DNA of 64,000 nucleotides from Blastopirellula sp. J2-11 (GCF_024584705.1 NZ_CP097384.1:6324001-6388000); one strand, 5' to 3'. Numbered from the stretch's first letter, positions 27,201 through 35,754 are shown. The notes: generated by a model from the sequence alone, not told the origin. A program made the numbers and translations.

Positions 27201-29151
27201 CGCCAAACGAGGCATCGAATGGAACGGCGGCAAGACGCGCAGCATTGACGTGCTGGTCGAAGCCGATCTCGGCAGTAAACCGCTTGAGAAAGATGCGGCC
27301 GAGGTCGTCGCTCATGTCGACGGCGCCGTCTTCTTTCGCGGACATTTGTCGACGGCCGACACCAAAGTGGTGATTCACCGCCGACCTTCCAATCATTTGA
27401 TCAGCAATCCGGCGCCAGACGCCGCAAATCTTGCGATTGTCGCTTCGCCAGAACTGCATCAGCAGTACGGCTCGGGCGACGCGGCGATCTCGATCGTGCT
27501 GGACGCTTCCGGCAGCATGGGCGCCGCGGCGGGTCAGCCGTTCGGTCCGCAAACAAAATATGCGGAAGCCGTTCGCGCACTCGATCGTTTGCTGGAGACG
27601 ATCCCTGATGGGACGCAAGTTAGCGTTTGGACGTTTGGTCAGGCGATGGGATCGCAAAAGACGGTCGTCGAAGCGGAGCGGACCATTCAGCGTCTGGTGT
27701 CGCCGATTATCTGGAATTCCAAAGACAAATCGCAATACCAGCAGTTGGTCAAAGCGATCACCTATCCGCAAGTCGAACCCTGGAACGAGTCGCCGATTTT
27801 GCGGGCGATGATCTCGGCCAAGGGAGACTTGGCCGGCGTCAACGGACCAAAGACGATGCTGGTCATCACCGACGGCGCCGACAACCGTTTCGCCAACGAT
27901 TCGACGGTCAATCCGCGTGGTCGTAGCGTCGCCGAGGCGCTGTTCGACATCTTTGACGGCAGCGGAATCTCGATTCAAGTCGTCGGCTTCAAAGTGGTCA
28001 GTGCCGAAGCCGCGCTGGCCCAAAAGCAATTTGAACTGGTCGAACAACTTTATCCGCCGGGCGGATTCTATCTGATCGATCGCGTTGAAGCGCTCGAGGC
28101 GCACCTGGCCAACGTCCTGAGTCGACGTTTGACCTTTGTGACCGCCGATCCACGTCAACGAAAACCGGGACCCGAACATCCCATCGGCGATATCGGCGGT
28201 GGGCAAGTCTGGCTGACGCCGATGCTTAAACCGGGCCGTTTGGCGATCGAAACGCCTGTCGATCCGGCGTTGGCGCCGACGATCTTCCTGCAGCGCGGCG
28301 ACCTGATGTTGTTGCAACTCACTTCGCAAAGCGATCACCTTTCGTTGGAACCGGCCGACTATCTGGCCCAGCGCTTTCCAGAACGCCCGACCATGACTTC
28401 CTCTGGCTGGAAATCGGCGCTGCTGCAAAATCAAATCGACGGCGACGAGCTCAAACTCACGCTAGGCATGCAACAACAAAGCATGCAACTGGGCGAGTTG
28501 TCGGTGATCAAACCGGCCCGCGTCTGGTTTAACGTGGGACGCCCTGACGGCAGTAACGCCGCTTCCAGCGTGACGCGTCAAAATGGATTTCCCATGGCGA
28601 CCTATAGCATCGCCGCCGCCGATTGGCCAATCGCCGGTAAAGTGGCGACGCCCACCGTCAGCGCTTGGTGGAGCGCCGAAGGTGACAATCTTGGCGTGAT
28701 TCTGCGTCACCCCAACGACTACGCCAGCTTAGAAGCGATTCAATCCCAAAATGTCGAAACCGACGCGGGACAGCTTCAAATCCTGGGCGTCAACGTCGAG
28801 CAAACCCAATGCGTCGCCGCCGATGGCAAACTGGCGCTCGTCCGTCGCTTGGTGATTCGTACCCAGGCCGCACCCGGCGAAATCGTCTGGTGCGAACCGA
28901 TCGGGTACAAGCCGGAAGGCGTCGAAATCAAAGCGTTTCGTGATATCGGCGCCGCGACTTCGTACTTCTGGCCGGTTCCCGATGGGAACATCGATGACAT
29001 CGTGGCCGGCTTGCGAGTCGTGGCGCTGAAAGACTTCCAGCGTCACTCCGAGCTGCGAGGCCAATACGTTCAATTTAACGAACTGGCGGCCCCCGCAACG
29101 CGCGACTTTGCTCCGCGTCCGGCGCTGCGACTTACCGGCGACAAAAACTAG
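24271..29151 (+). CDS. Membrane-anchored caspase-like/EF-hand/vWA protein
   Basis: 1626 residues from the ATG at 24271. Residues 1-40 are cytoplasmic, 41-60 a single membrane segment, and the rest probably periplasmic. Residues about 70-300 resemble a peptidase C14 (caspase-like) domain with both catalytic motifs: LTGHG (His146) and LLIIDTCR (Cys195). A perfect EF-hand loop follows at 264-275 (Asp264, 266, 268, Gly269, Ile271, Asp272, Glu275). A long helical middle (about 310-950) is unassigned. A von Willebrand A domain begins about residue 1070 with the MIDAS motif DASGS (Asp1078) and has ITDGADN later. The C-terminus is beta-rich. It is followed 17 bases on by the related pseudocaspase gene and is divergent from vgrG. 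Calcium-activated proteolysis is a reasonable inference; the target is unknown. Confidence 0.82.
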   Translation: MTRSRNTQANSNSPSRGEQGDQQRWHAFDAPRRHQWKRLQLPLAIALLCGFVLVILWASSWLRPPRPTRFILAGAGYETNLSVPHNALGWNVLVDLQGVSNDAQTQRYWGHRLLRSGDGPQRMQIGWRPSLEGVEENNVVLMLTGHGFIGEKGPALLPEHVDLTKRPETINIVDVIADLQKLPEQTNKLLIIDTCRTIVAPQLGLLTNSFSSSLRDMDEEIRKVPNLSVVVAADVDQQAWNFFQQRRTALGHYVIEGLRGAIIDDDDDGRIDAAELFRYVDKELMQFAAANHNRRQSVLMLPTGNDGSQRADEFDLGVLRPGYEPSKSPTPIASSQWEWMNEFWQQQQTLSQAQPSVLRYSPHAWRRYQETLLRMESLLIAGDIANASRLRSSASELASAFESRRRMPLQSQDLSLSWRTAAGWFQPTPAVVTSAATLLTSTAPQDVRATYDQAAQQQIANGVSEAAFSDALRRELLLRAAEDPIHQLAKNWQVIRSIGQSNETGPTELVFVDLLCQQIDMKSMSPADAEVVGSAIKTNLLAEQAAAAAATWSAAFASRVGAADLERRIGQDYLFIDSAARLKAVAQINSASKAYASIMNDVAVLNRATEARNHALAELPFYNHWTIATPPESGGEGLQIQVMKLWQSAHDLDDQLNSAAAATSATPEMLSKLTALTTEVEQQRLELKKQNEQEQSSAFVADPSESLRRLSRAMLLPATDSESRRKLLIACIDATGAEISRGQQPAPSIEQQEKFAKIDAARAGHLSLAKFGDTWYDQLSGSRDDAFAMTSHRLEVFGVEQLWRETIGKIGGDYAQKWRELIQLNTNIDRDDMDLVMIDRIASQSRIIPSVVLAVDDDAREARQATLAAAALQFAHRAWNEHWDDQGQVPYYLRAARLLTADAVRFALHPQKATQEAAPWQKAGDFAITSLPLRNWTTESTESYHFDLTIVGENPPNGVPRFGFSTNGLLRLAVDDDAKRGIEWNGGKTRSIDVLVEADLGSKPLEKDAAEVVAHVDGAVFFRGHLSTADTKVVIHRRPSNHLISNPAPDAANLAIVASPELHQQYGSGDAAISIVLDASGSMGAAAGQPFGPQTKYAEAVRALDRLLETIPDGTQVSVWTFGQAMGSQKTVVEAERTIQRLVSPIIWNSKDKSQYQQLVKAITYPQVEPWNESPILRAMISAKGDLAGVNGPKTMLVITDGADNRFANDSTVNPRGRSVAEALFDIFDGSGISIQVVGFKVVSAEAALAQKQFELVEQLYPPGGFYLIDRVEALEAHLANVLSRRLTFVTADPRQRKPGPEHPIGDIGGGQVWLTPMLKPGRLAIETPVDPALAPTIFLQRGDLMLLQLTSQSDHLSLEPADYLAQRFPERPTMTSSGWKSALLQNQIDGDELKLTLGMQQQSMQLGELSVIKPARVWFNVGRPDGSNAASSVTRQNGFPMATYSIAAADWPIAGKVATPTVSAWWSAEGDNLGVILRHPNDYASLEAIQSQNVETDAGQLQILGVNVEQTQCVAADGKLALVRRLVIRTQAAPGEIVWCEPIGYKPEGVEIKAFRDIGAATSYFWPVPDGNIDDIVAGLRVVALKDFQRHSELRGQYVQFNELAAPATRDFAPRPALRLTGDKN

Positions 29152-29168
29152 TCAAGGCAAAATGACGC

Positions 29169-32100
29169 ATGAATCAATCGCCTGAGTCTCCTTTGTGGCG
29201 ACAATTCGACCTCCGTTCGCGATCCGAAGCGACCACGTCCGGCGGACGTTTTTCGTACCGTACCGTGATTGCATTGGTGCTTGCGCTGACGCTGATCGGC
29301 GCCTTCGTCGGAACGCTCGCCTGGTTTCGCGCCCAACCGCGGACTCATTTCGTCAGTTGTATCGTCACTCGCTTTGGTCAGTTGGACGTGCAAGATCGGA
29401 CGGCGCACGACGCCGACTTGAAAGCGATGATCGCCTCCGGCTATTTCACCGACGGGGGCAAAGCGTCGCGCGGCATATTGCATCGCGGCCAGCTGATCGA
29501 GCGCTTTCTCAATTTGCGAAAAGCGGCGAAAGACGAGACGGTCATCGTCTATCTCTCGAGCTACGCCACCTTGCAAGAAGATGGCGACGTCGACCTGGTC
29601 CCCTCCGACTGGAATCTCTCGGAAGGAGGCGCTTCGCTGGCGCAATTGATGTCGGCGCTGCGCGATTGCCCCGCTCAGCAAAAATTGCTGCTGCTCGATA
29701 TCGCTCCCTTTTCGTTGACCGACAATCAAGCGACCGGCGTGCAAACGGCGGCGGCCAGCATTATCGAGCAACTGGATGATCCACATCTAGCGGTCCTGTT
29801 TAGCTGCGGATCTGAGCAGATGCCGCAATTGAATGAATCATTGGGGCGTTCTCTCTTCGGCTACTTTGTCGAAACCGGACTTCAGGGAGAAGCGGACGGT
29901 TGGGGAAGTTACGCCGATGGTCGAATCATCGCCAGCGAACTGGCCGAATATGTGCGAGCTCGCACCATCGAGGTCAGTCTGGCGACCAGCGGCATCTTGC
30001 AAGCGCCGTACATGACGGGAAAAACGAATCGTGATTGGGAGTTGTCGAGCGTCAATCCACACGCGACGACGGTCCTTACGGATACGGAACGAAAGTATCC
30101 CGAATGGCTTACAGCGGCCTGGACAACACGCAATGCGCTGCTGAAATCGGGAAAAGAACGGTTCACTCCTAGCGCCTTTGATCAGCTTGATCGCGTCTTG
30201 CTGCAGTCCGAACGAGAATGGCGACTCGGCGATGATTCTGATCGTACGCAGCGTGATTTCCAACTGGCCAATCACCTGTTGAACAAGCGACTTGCCGAAT
30301 TCGCAGCTGTTCGCGACTCGTTTCCGAACATTTCTCTCTCCGACTATCGCGAAGAAGGAGAGCAGGCCCCCAAAGAGGTCTCTTCCGAAGTCGGCAACTA
30401 TTTCGCATCGCTCGATGATCTGGCGTCGCTCCCCGATGCGCAGCGGATCGCCGCGATTAAAAAAATGCAAACCGAATTGCAAGCGAAGCTAAAAACGGCG
30501 ACTCGCATGCAAGTCGCCCTGGCGATTGATGATCAATTGCAGCAATTGGAAAAATTTCAGCCGACCAAATTCTCGGCCGCTTCCGAACTGTTGCAACTGT
30601 GGGAACCCCATCCGCGGCAAATCGAAGAGGCGTACTGGTTATGGCTCGCTCGTTTAAGTCCGAATGATCCCAACGCGCTGCGCTTTTACAATTGCATCTC
30701 GCAACAGCAGCAAGTTTCGGCGCGGCTCGAGCCGCTGCCGTGGATTCTGAGTCAGATGTCCGCCTCCGATCAATATTTGCATGCCGCCAAAGTCGGACTG
30801 ATGTCCCCAGGCTATTTGCCGACGACTTGGAATGCGCAACAACTCAATACGGTGCAGCCCCAACTGGATCGATTGGATCAATTGTCAGGCCGCCTGGCGA
30901 CGGCATACGATGTCGCACGGCGCGGATATCGACTTAGTTGGTTACTGGCCGAAGAAGCGGCCTTCAATCCTGATTCGTCGGTAAAAGTTGGAACGGCGAT
31001 GGCTCAAATCCATCTCTTGATGACGAGATACTCGCTGAAAGGAACCCACGCTCCCTTCTCCGAAGACCAAGACGGAACGTCGATGATCGATCAAGGAATC
31101 GAAATTTCGGTACATCTTGGCAAGACCTTGGACGAACTCTCGCAAACTCCCTCTAACACGCAAATCAGCCAATGGATCGCCGAGCTGACCAGCTCGCAAC
31201 CGAGCGTCAGCACGTACCGTCACGCCGATATCTTGCTCCGCACCCCTTGGGTCCCCGTCGAGCAACGCGCTCAATTGTGCGCCGCATTGCATAAAGCGTC
31301 GTTCACGCTTACTTCGTCCATACTCAGTGCGCCGCCGCTATCGTATCGCGAAGTCGATTTGGAAGCGCACGCAAATGTCGATACGCGATTGGCCTGCTAT
31401 CTGCACGGTTTTTACTACAAGCAAACGCCAGCCGACGAAATGGCGCCGCCGAGCGATCCAACGGAAATGGGAGAGCAACCGACTTCGATTCCCCGCTGGA
31501 AAGCGCTCTTTCAGATGCAAGCCAACTATCGGCTCAAGCAAATGAAGCTGATGCACGTCGAGCAAAGTGATGGAATTTTTGATAGCGTCGAACGGCGATT
31601 GGCGCTCGTCGCTACTTGTCCCGCGTTTCAACTCTCCAATAGCATCGGTCAAGTCATTTCCCACGACGGTCACACGTCAATCGAAGTCGACTATCGCGTG
31701 ATGACCGCGGATATGGATGATAAAACGCCGCACATTAATGTCATTTCTCCCTCGAGTGTTTTGACGGCGAGCATCGACGCCGAAATCCCGGATCGCTCCG
31801 CCACGATCATGGTGAAAGCGACGCCGGAAGCGACGCCTTCGCAACTTGCCGCCGTGCAAGGGGTGATGATGACCTTCAAAATGCCATGGGGAACCGTCTA
31901 TCGACCAATTCCACTACCGCCGATGTTTGACCATGAGCTGGAACTCTTGGCCGCTTCCACCTTGGACGGCCCCCAGACCGCGCTGACCGAGATCGATCTT
32001 CGGCCAATCGCCGGTCGTCAGAGTCAGTACTGGTTTCTCCGCAACGTCACCGATAAGTCGCTTAGCGTCAATTTGCAGATCGGCGCCGGCCAAACCTATC

Positions 32101-33560
32101 AACAAAAGCTCGACATCCCGCCGCGCGGCGTTTCGCCGATCATCATCGCCGGCAAACCAATTGCTGCGCCAGCTCCGTTGCCGACGGTCTCCGGCAAGAT
32201 CACCATCCTTGCGACCGACGCCGTCAGCGGAAACTCTCTGCTGCAGCAGGAACTCCTCTTGCGCGTGCTGACTCCCCGTAGTTACGTCCAAGTGACCGAC
32301 GCACGCTGCGAATATCGTCCCGGCGGAGCTCGCATCACCGCAACATTATCGGCGACCAACTTCCCCAGCGGACCTCCTTCCAGTGCGACGATTGAGCTCA
32401 CGCCGCAGGAATTTCCGAGTCTGGTGAACGTTGTCGGCGGCGTCTTGAGCAGCAAGCTCGTCAGCGGCGACAAACAAGTGCAGCTCTCAGCCGATTTGCT
32501 GCTCTCCCCCACCGCGAGTCAAAGCGGTCAATGGCGAATCTCCGTCGATGGATTTTCCCAGGCATTTCGTTTTGACGGCATCGTGCCGACCAGCTCGGGG
32601 CTCTCCAGCCCCCGAGCGAACAACCAACCGGTGATACGTCTGACGGCGCCGGCGATGTTGCGTACCGGCGAGACGTTGACCGCCGGATTGATCGCCGAAA
32701 GCGCTCCGGTAGGCGCGTCACTCGTCTGTCAGTTAGGAATCCCGAACAGCGGCGGATTTCTGGCCGAACGAACCGTCACTTGTCCCACCGCCCAACAATC
32801 GACCATCGGCTTCTCGCCGATTGATCCGCATGGCGCGCTGCAGTGGACCGCGCGGCTGAATGACTGGAACGTGCAACTAGACACGGTCGGCATCGTCGGA
32901 CGGCGGCGCGTGCAATTGCAAATGCTCGACGCCGACGGCAATGTCATCGACCAAGCCTGGCAACCGATCGTCGTCGACGATTCGGCGCCGCGCAGCTTGC
33001 GTTTCACCACTTCGCCGACGTTGGCCCAGATCAAAAAGCCAGCCTCGTTCGCCGCCACCGCGTTTGACGGCGAGACCGGCGTCGCCCAAATGCAAATGTT
33101 CCTCGGCGAGCCGTTTGACAACGCCGTCCCCAAAGACGCGAAGCTCGTGCCGATGATCCTTGGCGAGGATGGCAACTTCACCGGTCAACTGACGCTGACC
33201 GATCTCGGACGCAACTTTGTGACCGTCGTCGCGACCAACGGCGTCGGCATTCAAGCGTTCAAAACCACAACCGTCCATGTCCTCGAACAACTACCGCCGC
33301 CGATGGCCACCATCCGCGGAACCGTTCTGGAAGCAGGCAGGCCCCAACCAGGTTTGACCGTCACTCTGGCCGGAGCCGACGGCAAGCCGATCAAGACCAG
33401 CGAAACCAGCCCCAGCGGCGAGTATGTCTTCGGACAACTCAAACCAGGCGCCTACCAACTCTCCGTCGTCAAAGCCGCAGCGGCTCGCAACGCCAAAGCG
33501 ACCGCCGTCGGCAAACCGGATCAAACGTCAACAGTCGATCTGAACCTAACGCTGCAATAA
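29169..33560 (+). CDS. Membrane-anchored pseudocaspase-like protein
   Basis: 1463 residues from the ATG at 29169 (AAGG site 11 bases upstream). It has the same architecture at the front as the preceding protein: short cytoplasmic tail, membrane segment at about 32-53, then a caspase-like head. Aligning VIVYLSSYATLQ to VVLMLTGHGFIG and KLLLLDIAPF to KLLIIDTCRT shows the catalytic His replaced by Tyr132 and the Cys by Ala179. The EF-hand counterpart (SYADGRIIASEL) keeps only the later positions. The middle is long and helical. The C-terminal 450 residues are Ig-like/beta-sandwich, and the last 80 (ATIRGTVLEAG to YQLSVVK) form a carboxypeptidase-regulatory-like domain. It is likely an inactive partner or regulator of the upstream protease. 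The paralogy is by eye. Confidence 0.78.
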   Translation: MNQSPESPLWRQFDLRSRSEATTSGGRFSYRTVIALVLALTLIGAFVGTLAWFRAQPRTHFVSCIVTRFGQLDVQDRTAHDADLKAMIASGYFTDGGKASRGILHRGQLIERFLNLRKAAKDETVIVYLSSYATLQEDGDVDLVPSDWNLSEGGASLAQLMSALRDCPAQQKLLLLDIAPFSLTDNQATGVQTAAASIIEQLDDPHLAVLFSCGSEQMPQLNESLGRSLFGYFVETGLQGEADGWGSYADGRIIASELAEYVRARTIEVSLATSGILQAPYMTGKTNRDWELSSVNPHATTVLTDTERKYPEWLTAAWTTRNALLKSGKERFTPSAFDQLDRVLLQSEREWRLGDDSDRTQRDFQLANHLLNKRLAEFAAVRDSFPNISLSDYREEGEQAPKEVSSEVGNYFASLDDLASLPDAQRIAAIKKMQTELQAKLKTATRMQVALAIDDQLQQLEKFQPTKFSAASELLQLWEPHPRQIEEAYWLWLARLSPNDPNALRFYNCISQQQQVSARLEPLPWILSQMSASDQYLHAAKVGLMSPGYLPTTWNAQQLNTVQPQLDRLDQLSGRLATAYDVARRGYRLSWLLAEEAAFNPDSSVKVGTAMAQIHLLMTRYSLKGTHAPFSEDQDGTSMIDQGIEISVHLGKTLDELSQTPSNTQISQWIAELTSSQPSVSTYRHADILLRTPWVPVEQRAQLCAALHKASFTLTSSILSAPPLSYREVDLEAHANVDTRLACYLHGFYYKQTPADEMAPPSDPTEMGEQPTSIPRWKALFQMQANYRLKQMKLMHVEQSDGIFDSVERRLALVATCPAFQLSNSIGQVISHDGHTSIEVDYRVMTADMDDKTPHINVISPSSVLTASIDAEIPDRSATIMVKATPEATPSQLAAVQGVMMTFKMPWGTVYRPIPLPPMFDHELELLAASTLDGPQTALTEIDLRPIAGRQSQYWFLRNVTDKSLSVNLQIGAGQTYQQKLDIPPRGVSPIIIAGKPIAAPAPLPTVSGKITILATDAVSGNSLLQQELLLRVLTPRSYVQVTDARCEYRPGGARITATLSATNFPSGPPSSATIELTPQEFPSLVNVVGGVLSSKLVSGDKQVQLSADLLLSPTASQSGQWRISVDGFSQAFRFDGIVPTSSGLSSPRANNQPVIRLTAPAMLRTGETLTAGLIAESAPVGASLVCQLGIPNSGGFLAERTVTCPTAQQSTIGFSPIDPHGALQWTARLNDWNVQLDTVGIVGRRRVQLQMLDADGNVIDQAWQPIVVDDSAPRSLRFTTSPTLAQIKKPASFAATAFDGETGVAQMQMFLGEPFDNAVPKDAKLVPMILGEDGNFTGQLTLTDLGRNFVTVVATNGVGIQAFKTTTVHVLEQLPPPMATIRGTVLEAGRPQPGLTVTLAGADGKPIKTSETSPSGEYVFGQLKPGAYQLSVVKAAAARNAKATAVGKPDQTSTVDLNLTLQ

Positions 33561-33570
33561 GTTGAAGGTT

Positions 33571-34110
33571 GGACCGGACCGCAATCCATTTTTTCGTCGA
33601 TCTTCTCCAGTTTGGCTGGGCGTTAAGTTGCGTAGTTTGGGGGTCGATCCCTGAAGCTTGGACTGGACTTAAGACTGGACCGGACCGCAATCCATTTTTT
33701 CGTCGATCTTCTCCAGTTTGCCTGGGCGTTAAATTGCGTAGTTTGGGGGTCGATCCCTGAAGCTTGGACTGGACTTAGGACTGGACCGGACCGCAATCCA
33801 TTTTTTCGTCGATCTTCTCCAGTTTGCCTGGGCGTTAAGTTGCGTAGTTTGGGGGTCGATCCCTGAAGCTTGGACTGGACTTAGGACCGGACCGGACTGC
33901 AATCCATTTTTTCGTCGACCTTCTCCAGTTTACCTGGGCATTAAGTTGCGTAGTTTGGGGGTCGATCCCTGAAGCTTGGACTGGACTTAGGACTGGACCG
34001 GACTGCAATCCATTTTTTCGTCGATCTTCTCCAGTTTGCCTGGGCGTTAAACTGCGTAGTTTGGTGGTCGATCCTAAAGTTTGGACTGGACTTAGGACCG
34101 GACCGGACCG
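33571..34110. repeat. Tandem 106-bp repeat, five copies plus a stub
   Basis: Copies start at 33571, 33677, 33783, 33889 and 33995 (period exactly 106; the fifth is 105 because of a single-base loss), with an 11-base stub of a sixth at 34100. The copies differ at only a handful of positions, most of them C/T or G/A transitions. Each contains a run of six T residues followed by CGTCGA and ends in GGACTGGACTTAGGAC-type direct repeats. The period is not a multiple of three and no conserved frame spans it, so it is non-coding. It begins 10 bases after the pseudocaspase stop codon. Confidence 0.95.
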
Positions 34111-34310
34111 TCAGTAGACTTGGGAAGTCCCAAGGCCCCATCGGACCTGCTCGCAGCGTGGCGACCGGACCCCGGTTTGCCAAGCTCCTGCTCGTCGGAG
34201 TGCCGAATGCGTCCCGGCGGAACACCCCGAATTTCGCCAAACACGAGTCGACCACGCATTCGTGCGCTTTGTCAATCGACAAGATCCCAAACACTAACCC
34301 GAGGCGCAAG
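34111..34310. other. Intergenic stretch, no gene seen
   Basis: About 200 bases between the tandem repeats and the fold-back element. A 16-base palindrome (CTTGGGAAGTCCCAAG, 34119-34134) is the only ordered feature. Short frames here lack protein character. It may be debris from repeat turnover. Confidence 0.35.
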
Positions 34311-34548
34311 TTTTGAAGTTTTGAAGTTGCGCAATTTCCCGGTTGGCCGCGATAGCTCGACTATCGGGGCGGCGTAGCCGTAAGAGGCATTGGTTCCTGG
34401 TAAGCAGTTCGAGGCCATTTCGCCATTTCAAACGGCGCGGCAACCACCGCTATCAGGTCCGACCACGGCTCGATGCCTCTTACCGACTTCGTCGGCCTCG
34501 ATAGCGGAGCCAACCGGGCGTGGTTTGGAAAATAGCGCAACCTCAAAA
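34311..34548. repeat. Fold-back repeat element, copy 1
   Basis: Imperfect long inverted repeat: left arm 34311-34390, right arm 34473-34548. The arms share the words TTGCGC, GGTTGGC, GATAGC and TAAGAGGCAT with their complements. The left arm is nearly identical, in inverted orientation, to the right arm of a second element at 43241-43297. It has no coding capacity and looks like a MITE-like or REP-derived dispersed element. Confidence 0.75.
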
Positions 34549-34648
34549 GGCGCAAGACGCGATTGGTGGGTTACGCAAACGGTGATGTTGTTCGAAATTG
34601 GTGACCGAAAATCGCTTGCTGCACCCACGCTACCCGATGATGACTGTC

Positions 34649-34870
34649 TTAAAACCACCAGGTAACCGCCAACAAGATGACGAAGACGACCGCCATGAAG
34701 CCGACGATCCAGAGGGCCGTGTCCCACGCATGTTCCAAGATCGGCGCCCAAAGTTCGTGTCGGGTCGCGGCGTAGACCAGGCTAACGACTACGATCAGCG
34801 GGATCGCGTACAGCAAGCGCGTCGCCGGGAGGGCTGCAAAGACGTTCAATGTCATGAAGAGCGAAAACAT
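34649..34870 (-). CDS. Small two-helix membrane protein
   Basis: 73 residues. Two hydrophobic segments (about residues 15-35 and 51-71) are separated by a short loop with TRHELWAPILEHAW, and the chain ends in aromatic residues at the membrane edge. The gene starts 21 bases after the stop of the larger membrane protein at 34892 on the same strand, and the two may be cotranscribed. The composition and pairing look real despite the small size, but no family is recognised. A role as subunit of the upstream protein is possible. Confidence 0.6.
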   Translation of the reverse strand: MFSLFMTLNVFAALPATRLLYAIPLIVVVSLVYAATRHELWAPILEHAWDTALWIVGFMAVVFVILLAVTWWF

Positions 34871-34891
34871 GGTCGATATCCGCAGGCGTAA

Positions 34892-35503
34892 TTAGCTGTC
34901 AGCCGTACTGGTCGCTTCGGTCGTATCGCTGGCCGTCTCATCCGCGGATGTAGGCGGATCTTCTTTGTTGCCGCGCTGGCGGCGGCGTTTCTCTTTCTCG
35001 GGAATGACAAAGACCGGGCCTGCATAGGCGTCAAAGATGACCAGCACGTTCAATAGACCGGCGATCATCGTGTACAGCGTCCCCATTTCAAAGCGAAAGC
35101 CATATTCGCGATGGAGCTGGCCCAGTTCGTGGTCGTTGATCGGCGGCGCCATCAGCGGCACGCCGAACAGCAGCAACGCCGGTTCCCGATTTTTGACGCG
35201 ATACGCCTGATACAACGCTGGCGCCGCCGGCAGACCGACGCCGATTTGGCACAAATAGGGCAAGCGCTTTTCGCTCATGTCCCAGCGAGCATAGACGACT
35301 CGTCCCCCTCCCATCGACAGACCGACGAAGAAGGTGAACAAGATGCAGACCATGAACAAAATCCCTTTGCCCACCCGTCCTTGGTAGATATGACCCGCCC
35401 CCGGCAATAGCCACGCCAACAGAAATGCGAGCTCGGGGTTCTTCAGATCGACTTGGACCGGAGCGAAGCGGTCTTCGCCGGTAGTCGACGACTGGTCAGC
35501 CAT
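34892..35503 (-). CDS. Membrane protein with TM2-like segment (DUF6677-like)
   Basis: 203 residues from the ATG at 35503; an upstream extension of 25 residues is unlikely. After an acidic N-terminus the segment LKNPELAFLLAWLLPGAGHIYQGRVGKGILF is a typical TM2-like hairpin (positively charged QGR between helices). Hydrophobic segments follow at about residues 30-75, 105-125 and 155-175. The C-terminal 35 residues are hydrophilic and charged (KEKRRRQRGNKED). The pattern fits a planctomycete membrane family that I recall as DUF6677; this is from memory. The function is unknown. The small membrane protein at 34649 follows immediately. Confidence 0.7.
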   Translation of the reverse strand: MADQSSTTGEDRFAPVQVDLKNPELAFLLAWLLPGAGHIYQGRVGKGILFMVCILFTFFVGLSMGGGRVVYARWDMSEKRLPYLCQIGVGLPAAPALYQAYRVKNREPALLLFGVPLMAPPINDHELGQLHREYGFRFEMGTLYTMIAGLLNVLVIFDAYAGPVFVIPEKEKRRRQRGNKEDPPTSADETASDTTEATSTADS

Positions 35504-35754
35504 TTCTAATCCAATGGGGGGAAGACAACGGGGACAATCCCACAATCTTAGCCAAATTGACGCCTGAAGATAGGGCAAACCGCCCTCTAAGCTGTTCGAG
35601 CAGAGCGGGTATCGATTGGATTACCGCATTGTTTCTCGCGATCTTTGCAAATATTCCTGGGATCCTCAAAGATTTCTCTTTGCATTTCGGTTGCTAAGCT
35701 CATTTAGAGAAGAAGCGATCTTGCCCTTTCAACGTGCTTTTCACCTAAACCGTT

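Noticed and set aside
27067-28434. 455-residue minus-strand frame inside the caspase/vWA gene
   Set aside because: Antisense shadow of a high-GC gene; Arg/Asp/His-rich with no domain, while the plus strand holds a clear vWA domain.
29760-29830. Cysteine in LFSCGSEQ of the second giant protein as an alternative catalytic Cys
   Set aside because: It lies on the strand after the catalytic position and aligns with VVVAADVDQQ of the active paralogue, not with the DTCR motif; no His partner is present.
33571-34110. CRISPR array at the 106-bp repeats
   Set aside because: Whole 106-base unit is conserved with no variable spacers and no cas genes nearby.
33569-34377. Short frames across the tandem and fold-back repeats
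   Set aside because: The 106-base period is not a multiple of three and no frame is conserved between copies; composition is not protein-like.
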